From assembly GCF_022952855.1 (NCBI RefSeq), contig NZ_JALJDX010000209.1, forward strand, positions 1 through 64,000: 64,000 nt of DNA, given 5' to 3'. How positions within the stretch are numbered: the stretch's first letter is position 1; each line of letters starts with the position of its first letter. The DNA is from Pseudomonas sp. RGM2987 (GTDB lineage Bacteria > Pseudomonadota > Gammaproteobacteria > Pseudomonadales > Pseudomonadaceae). This document shows positions 21,983 to 30,951 of this stretch, piece after piece. The notes under the pieces are model-generated. The model searched no databases. It saw nothing but the letters and a program-made list of their open reading frames with translations, and was not told where the DNA came from. The position numbers and the translations under genes are program-made.

Positions 21983-22319
21983 ACTCGGTCACCTATGTGG
22001 GGGCCATTCGACGCAATACCGTGACAGTGCTGCGCCTCGAAGTAGCCACCGAATTCACCCGCAAGGCTTGAGGTGAAGTGCACACAATCTGGGTCTTGGA
22101 AGACGCCACCTGTGTTGCAGGTTTCGGCGGTCTGACTTCTTGATACTCCAAAAACCATGACAGGAAAAAGCACTTTGACGCTTTTTTGAAGTTTATTTTG
22201 CAGAGTGACGAATAACCCTTGGCGTACCGCCGTCGCGCCGTTAAAGTCGGAAGTCCGGTCGTCATGAATGTGCGCCGGTTTTTCCCCCTTCCCCAATGTT
22301 TCCGGGCCTTTCAGGCTTT
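21983..22319. other. Region before the PhoH-like gene
   Basis: About 340 bp between two co-directional minus-strand genes. A weak stem (AAAAAGC/GCTTTTT on the minus strand, near 22170-22195) could end the upstream deacetylase-like gene. Otherwise I see nothing beyond presumed promoter sequence. Confidence 0.4.
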
Positions 22320-23459
22320 TCAGCGAAACGCCTCCTGGCAGTCTTCCCAACCGATCCCGCTTTGCGCCGTCTGCGTCATGAGCCAGGGCAATGCCGTTTT
22401 GACGCCATCCTGCCTTGCGTTGAAGTTGATCACGCCATGGCGCCACAACAGCATCAGGGTCAGGGCACGCTGGGCACTCTGCTCGGGCTTGAGCCGACCG
22501 GTACTGTCCAGAGGGTCGATGTCCCACAACGCCACTTGCAGGCCCTGGCTGCGGAAAAACCCTTCGGCGTCGCCCCGGCGCTGGCCTTGGGGTGGCCGGA
22601 ACAGCGGCACGTAGTTTTCCGGCAGCTTGCCCTTGACCAACTCGACGCTGCGCCGCACCGAATCCTGCCAGTCCTGCCAATAACTGTGGGAGCGGAATTC
22701 CCAGCCCTGGACACCCACGCACTGCCCTGAATACAACCCCTGGAGGCTGTTGACCGAGCGTTCCGCCAGCCGCGCCTGGATGTCCTTGCCCAACACGAAA
22801 AACGTGCCGTTCAGGTTCGACTTGCGCAGGTAATCGGCCAGCCACTGGGTATTGTCCGGTACGACATTGGCGCCACTGTCGAAGGTCAGCAGGAACAACC
22901 GGTCATTCATCTGCTCGCCGTTGCGCTCGTAATCACCGAACCGGGCGATTTCGCTGCTCGACTGCGGAAACAGAGCGGCTTTGCGCAGCAGTTCATCCCG
23001 GTATTGAGTGTGGAAGATCTGGCTCGGCGCGGCCCACTTGATGTAGTAAGAGGTGTCATCGAGATGGAATCGGCGGGCCTCCTCGCGCAAGGTAGCCATG
23101 TCTTCTACCAGGTAACAGAACGACGCATCCTGGTCACAACTGCGCTGGGCGAAGTTGTAGCCGTCCAAGAGCCGCCGCCAGAGTCGTTCGCGAAGCGCGT
23201 CGATCGCGTCCATATTGACGGTGCGCAGCCCCAGATATTGTTTCAACGCGGTTTCGTCCATGGCATCGGCGTCCAGCAACACCCGGGCGAACATCAGGAT
23301 CTCGGCCCGCGAGGCCACATCGAACAGGGTCGGGCTGGTGAGTTGTTCCGGCCAGGTACTGCGATCCAGGGTGGCGACGTCGTTGGGCGCGGCCATGACG
23401 CCCAGGCTCAAGAGCCAGGCCGATAACAGAAGAACGATGCGCAAGAGGGATGTCTCCAT
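22320..23459 (-). CDS. Polysaccharide deacetylase-like (NodB-fold) secreted protein, altered motifs
   Basis: Secreted protein of 379 residues with a signal peptide (METSLLRIVLLLSAWLLSLGVMAA). The C-terminal half follows the NodB order: LLTFDSGAN near 193 (motif 1), NGTFFVLGKDI, a SHSYWQDW segment at the motif 2 position, LFRPPQG near 292 (motif 3) and VALWDIDPLDS (motif 4). In an active enzyme motif 1 is TFDDG and motif 2 is H-S/T-x-x-x-H; here the second Asp is Ser and the second His is missing. The N-terminal 190 residues are not recognised. It may bind carbohydrate without hydrolysing it. Confidence 0.75.
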   Translation of the reverse strand: METSLLRIVLLLSAWLLSLGVMAAPNDVATLDRSTWPEQLTSPTLFDVASRAEILMFARVLLDADAMDETALKQYLGLRTVNMDAIDALRERLWRRLLDGYNFAQRSCDQDASFCYLVEDMATLREEARRFHLDDTSYYIKWAAPSQIFHTQYRDELLRKAALFPQSSSEIARFGDYERNGEQMNDRLFLLTFDSGANVVPDNTQWLADYLRKSNLNGTFFVLGKDIQARLAERSVNSLQGLYSGQCVGVQGWEFRSHSYWQDWQDSVRRSVELVKGKLPENYVPLFRPPQGQRRGDAEGFFRSQGLQVALWDIDPLDSTGRLKPEQSAQRALTLMLLWRHGVINFNARQDGVKTALPWLMTQTAQSGIGWEDCQEAFR

Positions 23460-23524
23460 AACGAAAGCCGCGGCGGCATCATAGCCGATCCTGGGGTGAC
23501 GACTTCGCTACTCGAGTCTGCTTT

Positions 23525-23620
23525 TGTGGCGAGGGAGCTTGCTCCCGCTCGAGCGCGAAGCGGTCGCCGGCATTTCTGGGGCTGCTTCGCAACCCAGCGG
23601 GAGCAAGCTCCCTCGCCACA
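23525..23620. repeat. REP pair, type A
   Basis: Two inverted type A cores with a 48-base spacer, between the divergent deacetylase-like gene and yaaA. Confidence 0.9.
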
Positions 23621-23740
23621 AGAGCTGGTGGCACCCAGGCCATGGACTGAATCGCCGCCACCCATCACCTATCACCCCAATAGCTGGAGTCCACCCGGAC
23701 AACCCCCTAGAATCGCCGCACCTTTAAAGGAGACGATTGC

Positions 23741-24520
23741 ATGCTGATGGTGATTTCCCCCGCCAAGACCCTCGACTACGAAACACCGCCGGTCACCGAG
23801 CGTTTTACTCAGCCGCAGTACCTGGACCACTCCCAGGAGCTGATCGAACAGCTGCGCGAGCTGTCGCCGGCACAGATCAGCGAACTGATGCACGTTTCCG
23901 ACAAGATCGGCGGCCTCAACGCCGCGCGGTTCGGCAGTTGGACCCCAGCGTTCACCCCGGCCAATGCCAAGCAAGCGCTGCTGGCCTTCAAGGGCGATGT
24001 CTATACCGGGCTGGACGCACAAAGCCTGGGCGAAGCCGACTTCGACTACGCCCAGCAACACCTGCGCATGCTTTCCGGACTCTACGGCCTGCTGCGCCCA
24101 CTGGACCTGATGCAACCCTATCGCCTGGAAATGGGCACCAAGCTGGCCAACGCCCGCGGCAAGGATCTCTATGCATTCTGGGGTACACGGATCAGCGAAT
24201 GGCTGAACGAAGCCTTGGTCGATCAGGGTGACGACATCCTGTTGAACCTGGCCTCCAATGAATACTTCTCGGCGGTCAAGCGCAGTGCACTTAACGCTCG
24301 GGTCATCGACACCGAGTTCAGGGACCTGAAAAATGGCCAGTACAAGATCATCAGTTTCTATGCCAAGAAGGCCCGGGGCCTGATGAGTCGCTTCGTGATC
24401 CAGGAACGGATCAACGATCCCCAGGCACTCAAGCAATTCGATGTGCAGGGTTATCGATTCAACCCGGAGCAGTCGAGCCCGGACAAACTGGTATTCCTGC
24501 GCGACCATGCCCCGGAATAA
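23741..24520 (+). CDS. yaaA: Peroxide stress protein YaaA
   Basis: DUF328/UPF0246 protein of 259 residues. In E. coli YaaA limits intracellular free iron during hydrogen-peroxide stress and belongs to the OxyR regulon. Conserved features are the [13 protein letters not shown] start, the [19 protein letters not shown] stretch, [11 protein letters not shown] and the C-terminal [17 protein letters not shown] precedes the start. No OxyR site was identified. Confidence 0.93.
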   Translation: MLMVISPAKTLDYETPPVTERFTQPQYLDHSQELIEQLRELSPAQISELMHVSDKIGGLNAARFGSWTPAFTPANAKQALLAFKGDVYTGLDAQSLGEADFDYAQQHLRMLSGLYGLLRPLDLMQPYRLEMGTKLANARGKDLYAFWGTRISEWLNEALVDQGDDILLNLASNEYFSAVKRSALNARVIDTEFRDLKNGQYKIISFYAKKARGLMSRFVIQERINDPQALKQFDVQGYRFNPEQSSPDKLVFLRDHAPE

Positions 24521-24536
24521 GGCATAACCTTATATC

Positions 24537-24553
24537 GCCCCCTGATCGGGGGC
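24537..24553 (+). terminator. Possible hairpin terminator after yaaA
   Basis: GCCCCC pairs with GGGGGC around a 5-base loop, 16 bases past the stop. No T-run follows, so intrinsic termination would be weak. Confidence 0.45.
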
Positions 24554-24796
24554 TTCGATCAAAGTCTCATTTGTCATCTTACTTACCCGCCCACTTCGTC
24601 AGCTCCCTGACGCCAATAAATCGTCCCACTCCATCGCTAACTTTTCTTTCACTCGACACTCGTCAGTTTTTTGCGTAGTGGCACCAAAAATTTTTACCAG
24701 TAGTGGCACAAAAATATCGACCCCGCTTAACTCCCCATCAATAAAGGCCAAAACAGCCCGTGCCATCATATTGCAAGTAGTGCCATCTTCTAAAAT

Positions 24797-24816
24797 ATTT
24801 CGAAAAATTTCGAAAA
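24797..24816. repeat. Tandem repeat before the far algD promoter
   Basis: Two perfect head-to-tail copies of ATTTCGAAAA, each containing the palindrome TTTCGAAA. They end 17 bases before the candidate AlgU -35 at 24834, a position suited to an activator. Confidence 0.7.
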
Positions 24817-24833
24817 TCACGATGAGCGGATAG

Positions 24834-24860
24834 GAACTATGTCAATTTGCACGGCTCATA
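24834..24860 (+). promoter_or_regulatory. Candidate AlgU (sigma22) promoter of algD
   Basis: GAACTA, a 16-base spacer, then TCATA, against the AlgU consensus GAACTT-N16/17-TCnnA. Transcription from here would give a leader of about 460 bases. The P. aeruginosa algD promoter is also several hundred bases from the start codon. Confidence 0.5.
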
Positions 24861-25209
24861 CCACCCGTAACGATTCTCGCCGCGTCTGTAAGAGAAAACT
24901 TACATGGGATGTCGACCACAGTAACCAAGTTGTCACGACAACTAAGCGAAACGGTCGCCTTAATGAACCCAAGATGGAAGGACAGGAGATAACGCACCAT
25001 AACTATCCCCTACAAGGCCAAGGCTGCGCCCCTATAACGTGCTCACCCGAGCACACAAGCTTCTGATTTTGTGGGCTTTTTGCCAGAAGTCAGAAGTGTA
25101 GGACCTTTGCACGGACGTTCCCGACAACGAGGACAGGCTGCATAACAGGGCAGGTCATAACAACTAGGCCGCTTTGCGCACAACTTGAGTGCAATTATTT
25201 AGACACTCG

Positions 25210-25238
25210 GAACTTTGTATGCCTGCACACGGCACTGT
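25210..25238 (+). promoter_or_regulatory. AlgU-like -35 box closer to algD
   Basis: A perfect GAACTT -35 at 25210-25215, 116 bases before algD. No good TCnnA -10 lies 16-17 bases downstream, so it is either weak or not a promoter. Confidence 0.3.
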
Positions 25239-25295
25239 GGCGCCTGCATTCCACACTTCCGAGTGCACGATGACCGCTGAACACTATTAACTCCG

Positions 25296-25308
25296 GCCAT
25301 TTAATGGC
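25296..25308. promoter_or_regulatory. Palindrome at the algD ribosome site
   Basis: GCCATTTAATGGC is a perfect 13-base palindrome just upstream of the AGAGGTAA ribosome site of algD. Its GGCCATT start recalls AmrZ-bound sequence at P. aeruginosa algD. It could be an operator or a small RNA stem. Confidence 0.5.
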
Positions 25309-25330
25309 GTGAAAAACAGAGGTAAATGCG

Positions 25331-26647
25331 ATGCGCATTAGCATATTTGGTTTGGGTTACGTCGGTGCAGTATGTGCCGGTTGCCTGTCTGCACGGGGCC
25401 ATGATGTAGTTGGCGTAGATGTCGCCAAAGACAAAATCGACATGATCAACGCCGGTAAATCGCCGATCGTTGAACCGGGTCTTGGCGAACTGCTGGCACA
25501 AGGCATTCAAACAGGTCGACTGCGCGGCACTACCAACTTCGCCGAAGCTATTCGCGATACTGACCTGTCGATGATCTGTGTCGGTACACCTAGCAAAAAG
25601 AACGGCGACCTCGAACTTAACTACATCGAAGCCGTATGCCGCGAGATCGGTTTTGTCCTGCGTGACAAAACCACCCGCCACACCATCGTGGTTCGCAGCA
25701 CCGTCTTGCCGGGCACTGTCGCAAACGTTGTCATCCCGATTCTCGAAGACTGCTCCGGCAAGAAAGCCGGTGTCGATTTCGGCGTCGCGGTCAACCCAGA
25801 GTTCCTGCGCGAAAGCACCGCGATCAAAGACTACGACCAGCCTCCGATGACCGTCATCGGCGAGTTCGACACCGCCTCCGGCGACGTCCTGCAATCGCTG
25901 TACGAAGAACTCGACGCACCGATCATCCGCAAGGACATCGCCGTCGCCGAGATGATCAAGTACACCTGCAACGTCTGGCACGCCACCAAGGTGACCTTCG
26001 CCAACGAGATCGGCAACATCGCCAAGGCCGTCGGCGTCGATGGCCGTGAAGTGATGGACGTGGTCTGCCAGGACAAGGCCCTGAACCTGTCCCAGTACTA
26101 CATGCGCCCTGGCTTCGCCTTCGGCGGCTCCTGCCTGCCCAAAGACGTTCGCGCCCTGACCTACCGCGCCAGCTCCCTGGACGTGGAAGCGCCGCTGCTC
26201 AACTCGCTGATGCGCAGTAACGAGTCCCAGGTGCAGAACGCCTTCGACATCGTTTCCAGCCACGACAAACGCAAAGTCGCCCTGCTGGGCCTGAGCTTCA
26301 AGGCCGGCACCGACGACCTGCGCGAGAGCCCGCTGGTTGAACTGGCGGAAATGCTGATCGGCAAGGGCTACGACCTGCGCATCTACGACAGCAACGTCGA
26401 ATACGCCCGCGTCCACGGTGCGAACAAGGACTACATCGAGTCGAAGATCCCTCACGTCTCGTCCTTGCTCAACTCCGACTTCGACTCGGTGATCGACAGC
26501 TCCGACATCATCATCCTGGGCAACCGCGATGAGAAGTTCCGTGCACTGACCGAGAACGTACCGGAAGGCAAGCAGGTCATCGACCTGGTCGGCTTCATGG
26601 CCAAGACCACTCATGAAAGTGGCCGGGCCGAAGGCATCTGCTGGTAA
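25331..26647 (+). CDS. algD: GDP-mannose 6-dehydrogenase AlgD
   Basis: First and committed enzyme of alginate synthesis: oxidises GDP-mannose to GDP-mannuronate with two NAD. 438 residues, as in other pseudomonads. It has the N-terminal NAD motif ISIFGLGYVGAVCAGCL, the catalytic-Cys motif GGSCLPKD near 263-270, and the C-terminal domain ending in ESGRAEGICW. First gene of the twelve-gene alginate operon. AGAGGT precedes the ATG. Confidence 0.97.
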   Translation: MRISIFGLGYVGAVCAGCLSARGHDVVGVDVAKDKIDMINAGKSPIVEPGLGELLAQGIQTGRLRGTTNFAEAIRDTDLSMICVGTPSKKNGDLELNYIEAVCREIGFVLRDKTTRHTIVVRSTVLPGTVANVVIPILEDCSGKKAGVDFGVAVNPEFLRESTAIKDYDQPPMTVIGEFDTASGDVLQSLYEELDAPIIRKDIAVAEMIKYTCNVWHATKVTFANEIGNIAKAVGVDGREVMDVVCQDKALNLSQYYMRPGFAFGGSCLPKDVRALTYRASSLDVEAPLLNSLMRSNESQVQNAFDIVSSHDKRKVALLGLSFKAGTDDLRESPLVELAEMLIGKGYDLRIYDSNVEYARVHGANKDYIESKIPHVSSLLNSDFDSVIDSSDIIILGNRDEKFRALTENVPEGKQVIDLVGFMAKTTHESGRAEGICW

Positions 26648-26738
26648 GTCTGTTTGCCGGCCGGGGCTCGCCCCGGCCGGCCTTTCGCCTGCCTTAACCC
26701 ATCGGGCCGCCCACAAGGCCCGCCCGAGATAGAGACGG

Positions 26739-28229
26739 ATGCAGATTATGCACAGGCTAAAGCACGGCCTGCTTCAGGCCGCCGGTTGGCTGTTTTACTT
26801 GAGTTTATTGATGGGCATCGCCACGGCGCTGCCCACGTCCACGTTCGACTCCGAATCCAAGGACTTCATCTTCCTGATCGGCGCCGTGGGCATCTGGCGT
26901 TACTCCATGGGCGCGACGCATTTCGTTCGCGGCATGATCTTTTTGTACATCGTCTACCCGCACCTGCGCCGCAAGGTACGCAAGCTGGGCAAGGCGGCGG
27001 ATCCGTCCCACGTGTTCCTGATGGTCACCAGCTTCCGGATCGATGCGCTGACCACCGCCCAGGTCTACAGTTCGGTGATTCGCGAAGCCATCGACTGCGA
27101 GTTGCCGACCACCGTGGTCTGCTCCATCGTCGAGATGTCCGACGAACTGCTGGTCAAGAGCCTCTGGGCCCGCATGAACCCGCCAGAGCGGGTCAAGCTG
27201 GACTTCGTGCGCATCCCCGGCACCGGCAAGCGTGACGGCCTGGCCTTCGGTTTCCGCGCCATCTCCCGCCACTTGCCGGACGACCGCGCAGTGGTCGCCG
27301 TGATCGATGGCGACACCGTGCTCGCCGAAGGCGTCGTGCGCAAGACCGTGCCGTGGTTCCAGCTGTTCGGCAACGTCGGCGGCCTGACCACCAACGAGTT
27401 CTGCGAAGTGCGTGGCGGCTACATCATGGCTGAATGGCACAAACTGCGATTCGCCCAGCGTCACATCAACATGTGCTCCATGGCCCTGTCCAAGCGTGTG
27501 CTGACCATGACCGGGCGTATGTCGGTGTTCCGCGCCACCGTGGTGACCAATCCGGAATTCATCGCCGACGTGGAAAGCGACTCGCTGCAACACTGGCGCC
27601 TGGGCCGCTTCAAGTTCCTCACCGGCGATGACAAGTCGAGCTGGTTCAGCCTGATGCGCCTGGGCTACGACACCTTCTACGTGCCGGATGCGGCGATCAA
27701 CACGGTCGAGCACCCGCCGGAAAAGAGCTTCATCAAGGCCAGCCGCAAGCTGATGTTCCGTTGGTATGGCAACAACCTGCGGCAGAACTCCCGGGCGCTG
27801 GGCCTGGGTCTGCGGCGCCTGGGCCTGTTTACCTCGGTGGTGCTGCTCGACCAGCGCGTATCGATGTGGACTTCGCTGCTGGGCCTGACCGTGGCCCTGA
27901 TCGCCAGCTTCAAGTACGGCACCGCGTTCATCCTGGTGTATCTGCTGTGGATCGGCATCACCCGGTTGATCCTGACCCTGCTGCTGTCGTGCTCCGGACA
28001 CCGGATCGGCCCGGCCTACCCGATGATTCTCTATTACAACCAGATCGTCGGCGCGCTGGTGAAGATCTACGTGTTCTTCCGCCTCGACCAACAGTCCTGG
28101 ACTCGCCAGCCCACTGCCCTGACCCGTGATCTCGCCAGCTTTCAACGTTGGTTCAACACTTGGTCGTCTCGGACCATGACCTTCTCCGCCGGCAGCATTT
28201 TTGTCGCCGTGCTGCTGACGATGGTCTGA
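26739..28229 (+). CDS. alg8: Alginate polymerase Alg8 (mannuronan synthase)
   Basis: Inner-membrane family-2 glycosyltransferase, 496 residues, that polymerises GDP-mannuronate. Membrane segments lie near 10-30 and 44-72 and again from about 375 on. The catalytic domain shows VIDGDT (Asp190 and Asp192), TGDD near 295-297, and the R-x-x-x-RW stretch of [11 protein letters not shown] near 335. The start could also be the ATG three codons later. It works together with Alg44. Confidence 0.96.
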   Translation: MQIMHRLKHGLLQAAGWLFYLSLLMGIATALPTSTFDSESKDFIFLIGAVGIWRYSMGATHFVRGMIFLYIVYPHLRRKVRKLGKAADPSHVFLMVTSFRIDALTTAQVYSSVIREAIDCELPTTVVCSIVEMSDELLVKSLWARMNPPERVKLDFVRIPGTGKRDGLAFGFRAISRHLPDDRAVVAVIDGDTVLAEGVVRKTVPWFQLFGNVGGLTTNEFCEVRGGYIMAEWHKLRFAQRHINMCSMALSKRVLTMTGRMSVFRATVVTNPEFIADVESDSLQHWRLGRFKFLTGDDKSSWFSLMRLGYDTFYVPDAAINTVEHPPEKSFIKASRKLMFRWYGNNLRQNSRALGLGLRRLGLFTSVVLLDQRVSMWTSLLGLTVALIASFKYGTAFILVYLLWIGITRLILTLLLSCSGHRIGPAYPMILYYNQIVGALVKIYVFFRLDQQSWTRQPTALTRDLASFQRWFNTWSSRTMTFSAGSIFVAVLLTMV

Positions 28230-28264
28230 CCGGACTTGAATGAATTAACCAGGAAATCGCCCCT

Positions 28265-29434
28265 ATGAATACCGCCGTGAACGTCAATGTAGTGCATGAA
28301 TCCGAAGCCCAGCGCCAACACGCCCGGGTGAAAATCCCGGCCAAGCTGCGCTTTTTCGGTCCCGACCGCACGCCAATGGAAGTCAAGGTCCTGGACCTGT
28401 CCGCGGGCGGCCTTTGCTTCAACGCCGGCCAGATGCCGCTCAAAGTGGGCGAGACCTACAAGGCTCGCCTGCAGTTCGTGATCGACAACCTGGGCCTGGC
28501 CATGGACGTGGAGTTGCAGATCCGCTCCCACGACCGCCAGACCGGCCGCACCGGTTGCCAGTTCCAGAACCTGGAACCGCGGGACATCGCTACGCTGCGC
28601 CACATCATCACCTCGCACCTGGCCGGCGACATCGTCGGTGTCGGCGACGTGCTGGCGACCTTGCAGCGCGACAACTTCACCAAGGCACGCAAGCAGAAAG
28701 ACGACAGCGGCGGCATGACGGCTTTCGGGCGCCTGCGCGCAGTGACCTTCAGCCTCGGGATCTTCGTCGTCGGCCTGGCCGCGTTCGGCTTCATCTTCAA
28801 GTCGGTGTACGGCATGTACTTCGTCAGCCACGCCCAGGCAGGCCTGGTGAACGTACCGGGCATGGCGATCACCATGCCGCGCGACGGCACCGTGCAGAGC
28901 CTGGTCAAGGCTGACGGCGCAGCCGCCAAGGGCGCCCCGCTGGCAACCTTCAGCACCAGCATGCTCGACGTGCTCAAGGGCCATCTGGACGACAACCAGC
29001 TGCAACCGGCCAAGGTCGAGGAACTGTTCGGCAAGCAAATGACCGGCACCCTGACCTCCCCTTGCGACTGCATCGTTTCCCAGCAACTGGTCGCCAACGG
29101 TCAGTACGCCAGCAAGGGCGACGTGATCTTCCAACTGGTGCCGCGCGGCACCGAGGCCAACGTCGAGGCACGCTTCTCCTATCGCCAGTTCGGCGATGTG
29201 CGCCCAGGCACCCCGGTCAACTTCCAGGTCGCCGGCGAAGACACCACCCGCACCGGCAAAATCGTCAGCAGCACCAGCCTGAAAAGCGAAGACCTGTCCT
29301 CCGATATCCGTGTCCTGATCAAGCCTGACGAACCTCTGGACAGCGCACTGGCCGGTCGTCCGGTTGAAGTTCACAGCGACCGTGGCCCAAGCCTGAACTG
29401 GCTGATCGACAAAGCCATGGCTGTTGGTAAGTAA
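28265..29434 (+). CDS. alg44: Alginate co-polymerase Alg44 (PilZ c-di-GMP receptor)
   Basis: Membrane protein of 389 residues needed for polymerisation. The N-terminal PilZ domain has the c-di-GMP motifs RQHAR (17-21) and DLSAGG (44-49), both intact, so control by c-di-GMP is expected. A single membrane segment near 162-180 is followed by a periplasmic HlyD-like domain (from about 195). Start 36 bases after alg8; stop 8 bases before algK. A diguanylate cyclase gene lies 28 kb away at 57052, with no evidence of a link. Confidence 0.96.
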   Translation: MNTAVNVNVVHESEAQRQHARVKIPAKLRFFGPDRTPMEVKVLDLSAGGLCFNAGQMPLKVGETYKARLQFVIDNLGLAMDVELQIRSHDRQTGRTGCQFQNLEPRDIATLRHIITSHLAGDIVGVGDVLATLQRDNFTKARKQKDDSGGMTAFGRLRAVTFSLGIFVVGLAAFGFIFKSVYGMYFVSHAQAGLVNVPGMAITMPRDGTVQSLVKADGAAAKGAPLATFSTSMLDVLKGHLDDNQLQPAKVEELFGKQMTGTLTSPCDCIVSQQLVANGQYASKGDVIFQLVPRGTEANVEARFSYRQFGDVRPGTPVNFQVAGEDTTRTGKIVSSTSLKSEDLSSDIRVLIKPDEPLDSALAGRPVEVHSDRGPSLNWLIDKAMAVGK

Positions 29435-29442
29435 GCGAGGAC

Positions 29443-30951
29443 ATGCCCGTGACCATTCCACAAAACAACAGCGCACCGTTCTCCCTGTGGGAGCGGGCTT
29501 GCTCGCGAAAGGATCGACTCGGCCTGCCTGCTGCACCGCAGCGCCTGCTTCGCGAGCAAGCCCGCTCCCACATTGGGACGCTCTGTGCCGTTGCACTGGC
29601 GGTCAGCCTCAGCGGCTGTGCCGGCCTGCCCGACCAACGCCTGGCGAACGAAGCGCTCAAGCGCGGCGACACGGCGTTGGCGCAACAGAACTATCAGCAA
29701 CTGGCAGACCTGGGCTACAGCGAAGCCCAGGTGGGCCTGGCCGATATCCAGGTGGACAGCCATGATCCGGAGCAGATGAGAAAAGCCGAGGCGACTTACC
29801 GTGCCGCGGCCGACATCTCGCCCCGGGCCCAGGCGCGCCTGGGTCGCCTCCTGGTGGCAAAGCCCGGTTCCACCGAGGCTGAAAAGCACGAAGCCGAAGG
29901 CCTGTTGAAGAAAGCCTTTGCCAACGGTGAAGGCAACACCCTGATCCCGCTGGCGATGCTGTACCTGCAATACCCGCACAGCTTCCCGAACGTCAACGCC
30001 CAGCAGCAGATCAGCCAATGGCGCAGCGCCGGCTATCCGGAAGCGGGCCTGGCGCAGATTCTGCTCTACCGCACCCAGGGCACCTACGACCAGCACCTGG
30101 ACGAAGTAGAGAAAGTCTGCAAGGCCGCCCTCGCCACCACCGACATCTGCTACGTCGAACTGGCCACGGTCTACCAGAAACGTGGCCAGGCGGACCAGCA
30201 GGCCGCATTGATCCAGCAGATGCAGGACGGTCACGCCCGCGGCGTGGTCTCCGCACAACGGGTGGACAGCGTCGCCCGCGTCCTGGCCGACGCCAGCCTG
30301 GGCAAGACGGACGAGAAAACCGCCCAGTCGCTGCTCGAAGGCATCGCCCCCGGCTACCCCGCTGCGTGGGTCAGCCTGGCGCAGTTGCTCTACGATTTCC
30401 CCGAGCTGGGTGACGTCGACAAGATGATGCAGTACCTGGAAAACGGCCGTGCCGCCGACCAGCCTCGCGCCGAGCTGCTGCTGGGCAAGCTGTACTACGA
30501 AGGCAAGTGGGTGCCGGCCGACGCCAAGGCTGCCGAAGAACACTTCCAGAAAGCCGTGGGCCGCGAAGTGGCCGCCGATTACTACCTCGGCCAGCTCTAT
30601 CGCCGCGGTTACCTGGGCCAGGTGTATTCGCAAAAAGCCCTGGACCACCTGCTCAAGGCGGCCCGCAACGGCCAGAACAGCGCCGACTTTGCCATTGCCC
30701 AGCTGTTTTCCCAGGGCAGGGGCACCAAGCCCAATCCGGTCAACGCCTATGTGTTCAGCCAGTTGGCCAAAGCGCAGAACACCCCGCAAGCGATCGAGCT
30801 TGCCCAGACCCTCGAAGCACAATTACCGCCGCAACAGCTTGCACAAGCCCAACGCCTGCTACAACAAGAGCAGGCCATTCGTGGAGCGATGAGCCCCGAT
30901 ACGCTGGAACTGCAAGCCCTAAAAGAAGATGACGGCGAGGAAAAACCATGA
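29443..30951 (+). CDS. algK: Alginate export lipoprotein AlgK, N-terminus extended by a REP
   Basis: Outer-membrane lipoprotein of 502 residues built from Sel1/TPR repeats (from about 68 to 470) that helps place the AlgE porin and links the export complex. The lipobox LSGC ends at Cys59. Residues 15-44 are encoded by a complete type B REP pair in frame, which makes the positively charged part of the signal sequence about 43 residues long, far beyond the usual. No ATG, GTG or TTG with a ribosome site lies between the REP and the lipobox, while GCGAGGA precedes the ATG at 29443, so the long form is probably what is made. Confidence 0.93.
   Translation: MPVTIPQNNSAPFSLWERACSRKDRLGLPAAPQRLLREQARSHIGTLCAVALAVSLSGCAGLPDQRLANEALKRGDTALAQQNYQQLADLGYSEAQVGLADIQVDSHDPEQMRKAEATYRAAADISPRAQARLGRLLVAKPGSTEAEKHEAEGLLKKAFANGEGNTLIPLAMLYLQYPHSFPNVNAQQQISQWRSAGYPEAGLAQILLYRTQGTYDQHLDEVEKVCKAALATTDICYVELATVYQKRGQADQQAALIQQMQDGHARGVVSAQRVDSVARVLADASLGKTDEKTAQSLLEGIAPGYPAAWVSLAQLLYDFPELGDVDKMMQYLENGRAADQPRAELLLGKLYYEGKWVPADAKAAEEHFQKAVGREVAADYYLGQLYRRGYLGQVYSQKALDHLLKAARNGQNSADFAIAQLFSQGRGTKPNPVNAYVFSQLAKAQNTPQAIELAQTLEAQLPPQQLAQAQRLLQQEQAIRGAMSPDTLELQALKEDDGEEKP
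29485..29573. repeat. REP pair, type B, inside algK
   Basis: Both inverted type B cores are intact with a 43-base spacer. The element is within the algK reading frame just before the hydrophobic part of the signal peptide, and introduces no stop. Confidence 0.92.

Larger units (their letters stand above)
24521..25330. promoter_or_regulatory. algD control region and leader
   Basis: 810 bp, clearly richer in AT than its surroundings, before the alginate operon. Long upstream regions are typical of algD, where AlgU, AlgR, AmrZ and IHF act. Visible here: paired GTAGTGGCAC repeats at 24675 and 24700; tandem ATTTCGAAAA at 24797-24816; two AlgU-like -35 boxes (24834, 25210); stems at 25039-25054 and 25060-25096; and a palindrome at 25296-25308 next to the ribosome site. 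No good match to the P. aeruginosa AlgR box CCGTTCGTC was found. A 73-codon minus-strand frame (24599-24820) is open but unsupported. Confidence 0.7.

Noticed and set aside
20345..22024. 559-codon plus-strand frame
   Set aside because: Antisense to the PIN-PhoH gene and running through a REP pair at its start; a GC-rich shadow frame.
24839..25066. 75-codon plus-strand frame in the algD leader
   Set aside because: No ribosome site, no domain, and it overlaps stems and the candidate promoter; probably leader RNA.
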